64,000 bases of DNA from Enoplolaimus lenunculus. Its lineage: Eukaryota; Nematoda; Enoplea; Enoplida; Thoracostomopsidae. Below, piece by piece: positions 62,171 to 64,000 of the stretch. The notes below the pieces were generated by a model. That model saw nothing but the letters and a program-made list of their open reading frames with translations. It was not told where the DNA came from and did no database searches. Positions within the stretch are counted from its first letter, which is position 1, and each line of letters opens with the position of its first letter. The stretch covers positions 32,657-96,656 of the forward strand of contig JASANG010000405.1 of the NCBI GenBank assembly GCA_030248215.1, read 5' to 3'. The position numbers and the translations under genes were made by a program.

Positions 62171-64000
62171 CTCTTAAAAATTGACTTAAGTCCAGCAATC
62201 AAGTTATGTTATGTTTCTGCAACCCAATCTTTATAGAGTGTGGTTTTCTAGTATTCACAATATCATTTCGTACACTACACAGCGTTTTCATAGCTGGAGT
62301 GGTGAGACTCTACTATATGAATATCTAAAAGTTTACATATTTTAACTACTGCAGGTTATGATCCTGTTATATTTCATATTTTTTGCTTTAGATATGGGGC
62401 AATATGTTTTTAAGCGTTGCAAGCTTAGTAATTTGTATGCAGCTGAGTCGATTTTATACCGAAATTGATCATTGGCTCAAACGGCATCGAAACAATCAAC
62501 GAGTGATTGCTATATCAATGAAAAGCAGGTTTGAGTAGCTACTTGTTTTTAGATTGCAGTAGCTATGTAATTTCAAATTGTAATAGCTATGTAATTTTGA
62601 GTTGTAACAGCTTTGTTATTTTGAATTGTAATTGCAATATCGTTTTAAATTGCAAGACGAATCGTATACGGTACTGCACTGGATAGTGGCTGTTTCAGAC
62701 TTTATGATCACATACTGAAAATAGAAATTACTGTATGAAAATACGACTCTATTTAAAGGTGTATTCAGGAATTGTTTGTAGCATATGTAGTTTTTTGCTG
62801 TAAAAACCTGGGTTCAAACGTTGATATTGGAATTTTATATAGCACTAAAATTTAACATCTGTTTTTATTTTGTTGTTATTTTTGTTGTTGTGTGGTGCCT
62901 AATAGTTTCGCGTGAAGAACTTTATATATTTTTGTTTCAGTTATCCAATGGCAACGAACGAAGACTTTCGCGAAAATCAATGACGACGCATGTGCGATTT
63001 GCTGGGATTTACTTGATAGTGCTAGAAAGCTTGCGTGTGGGCATTATTTTCACAAGTAAGTTACGAGGGTTTACCGCGGTACGTATTTCCTCAGTTTACC
63101 AAAGCCTTGAAAATTACTAAAAGTTATAAAAAGAAATTAACTACTGCACAATATTAAAATTTGTACATGCGGTTACCCCAACAACCTTACAAACCGGTGG
63201 CAGTCACTGACCAGTCGTTCCAAACTTATAAAGCACAAACGAATAGTTTGACCCATTTACTTTCCAATTATTCGAATATGGAACTCAGTTATTAGCTGAG
63301 TATTCACTGATCGGTTTTGGAGGTTTATAGACAATTTATTCAGATTTCTCGCACTCAATATCCCTTCAGTACTGAATTGGGGACCTTGAAACCCTAATAA
63401 TCAGCGACACTAAAAGTCCTAATTTAGGCTTAACTAATTAAGCTAATGTGCCAATAAGCTATATATGAGCTAACTATTTAATTATCGGTCGTGAAGATTC
63501 TTATTGCTCCCCATCCAAAACCCTTCAGTAACCTTAATAAGCAGGAAAATAATGTAAAAAGCCCTAATTTAGGCTTATTAGCTAAGCTAATGTGCAAATT
63601 AGCTGTTAGATAACTATTAGTTGTCGGTTTTGAAGACTTTTAAACAATATAATCAGATTTCTCCCACCCGAAAACCGTTTAGAACGAACTGAAATTAGAT
63701 TGCTTGTAACTGTAATAATTAGTGAAATAATGTAGAAAGTCCTAATTTTAGGCTTAACTAATTATCCAGATTAGCCTGTAGCTAATAAACGGTTTAATAT
63801 TTGAAAACCCCAATGCAAGGTTAACACTCCAAGATAATAAGTTTTCGAACAAAAAATACTGTCCAAATCGGTTGCAGCGGTTTGTCAGATACTTTTTCAA
63901 ACAAACAGACGGACGGAGATCTACCTTTCGACCCGCCAGTACAAAAAAATATAAAACGTTTCGAGAACGTCTTTCGTTTCGCTAGAAAATTTTGGTGAAC

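Overview
The window is AT-rich metazoan DNA. Its genes carry many short GT-AG introns and it is crowded with short non-autonomous DNA transposons and tRNA-derived SINEs. There are no bacterial operons, CRISPR arrays or rRNA genes. The protein families (a class A peptide receptor, a TIL-domain secreted protein, SNAPC3 and the full-length gp78 ubiquitin ligase AMFR) fit an invertebrate animal. A tunicate-like genome is my best guess, but that is inference and no species is claimed.

Layout: 1-13.8 kb has no gene I can support. It holds a TA microsatellite, several palindromic transposons, SINE copies and GC-rich simple repeats. A six-exon peptide-type GPCR lies on the plus strand at 13,851-20,803. 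A repeat-rich stretch runs to 27.2 kb and contains one unexplained 300-bp multi-frame-open island near 23 kb. Three minus-strand genes follow: a five-exon secreted TIL-domain protein (27,201-31,220; 345 codons), an eight-exon SNAPC3 (35,042-40,468; 352 codons) and a fourteen-exon AMFR/gp78 (43,700-56,226; 799 codons). I built all four gene models by matching reading phase across every splice junction. Each model is open from its start to its stop.

From about 56.81 kb the sequence turns back on itself. Positions 49.3-56.81 kb reappear inverted at 58.24-64.0 kb around a 1.4-kb low-complexity loop rich in TTAGGC-like repeats. The second arm carries a partial AMFR copy (exons 1-4, 6 and 7) with single-base indels, and a T/C homopolymer block replaces about 2 kb including exon 5. 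This looks more like a fold-back or unpolished assembly artefact, or joined haplotypes, than a second working gene.

The genes do not form a pathway. AMFR is an ER-membrane E3 ligase for ER-associated degradation, SNAPC3 is a subunit of the snRNA promoter-binding complex, the TIL protein is probably a secreted protease inhibitor or matrix protein, and the GPCR is probably a neuropeptide receptor. The most interesting signals are a possible early-terminating AMFR isoform ending in an alternative transmembrane exon, a Foldback-type element inside AMFR, splice sites duplicated in SNAPC3 (one killed by mutation, one ambiguous), a lineage-specific Gly-rich insert after the AMFR RING, and a dense TA-target MITE family that I did not see in or around AMFR.
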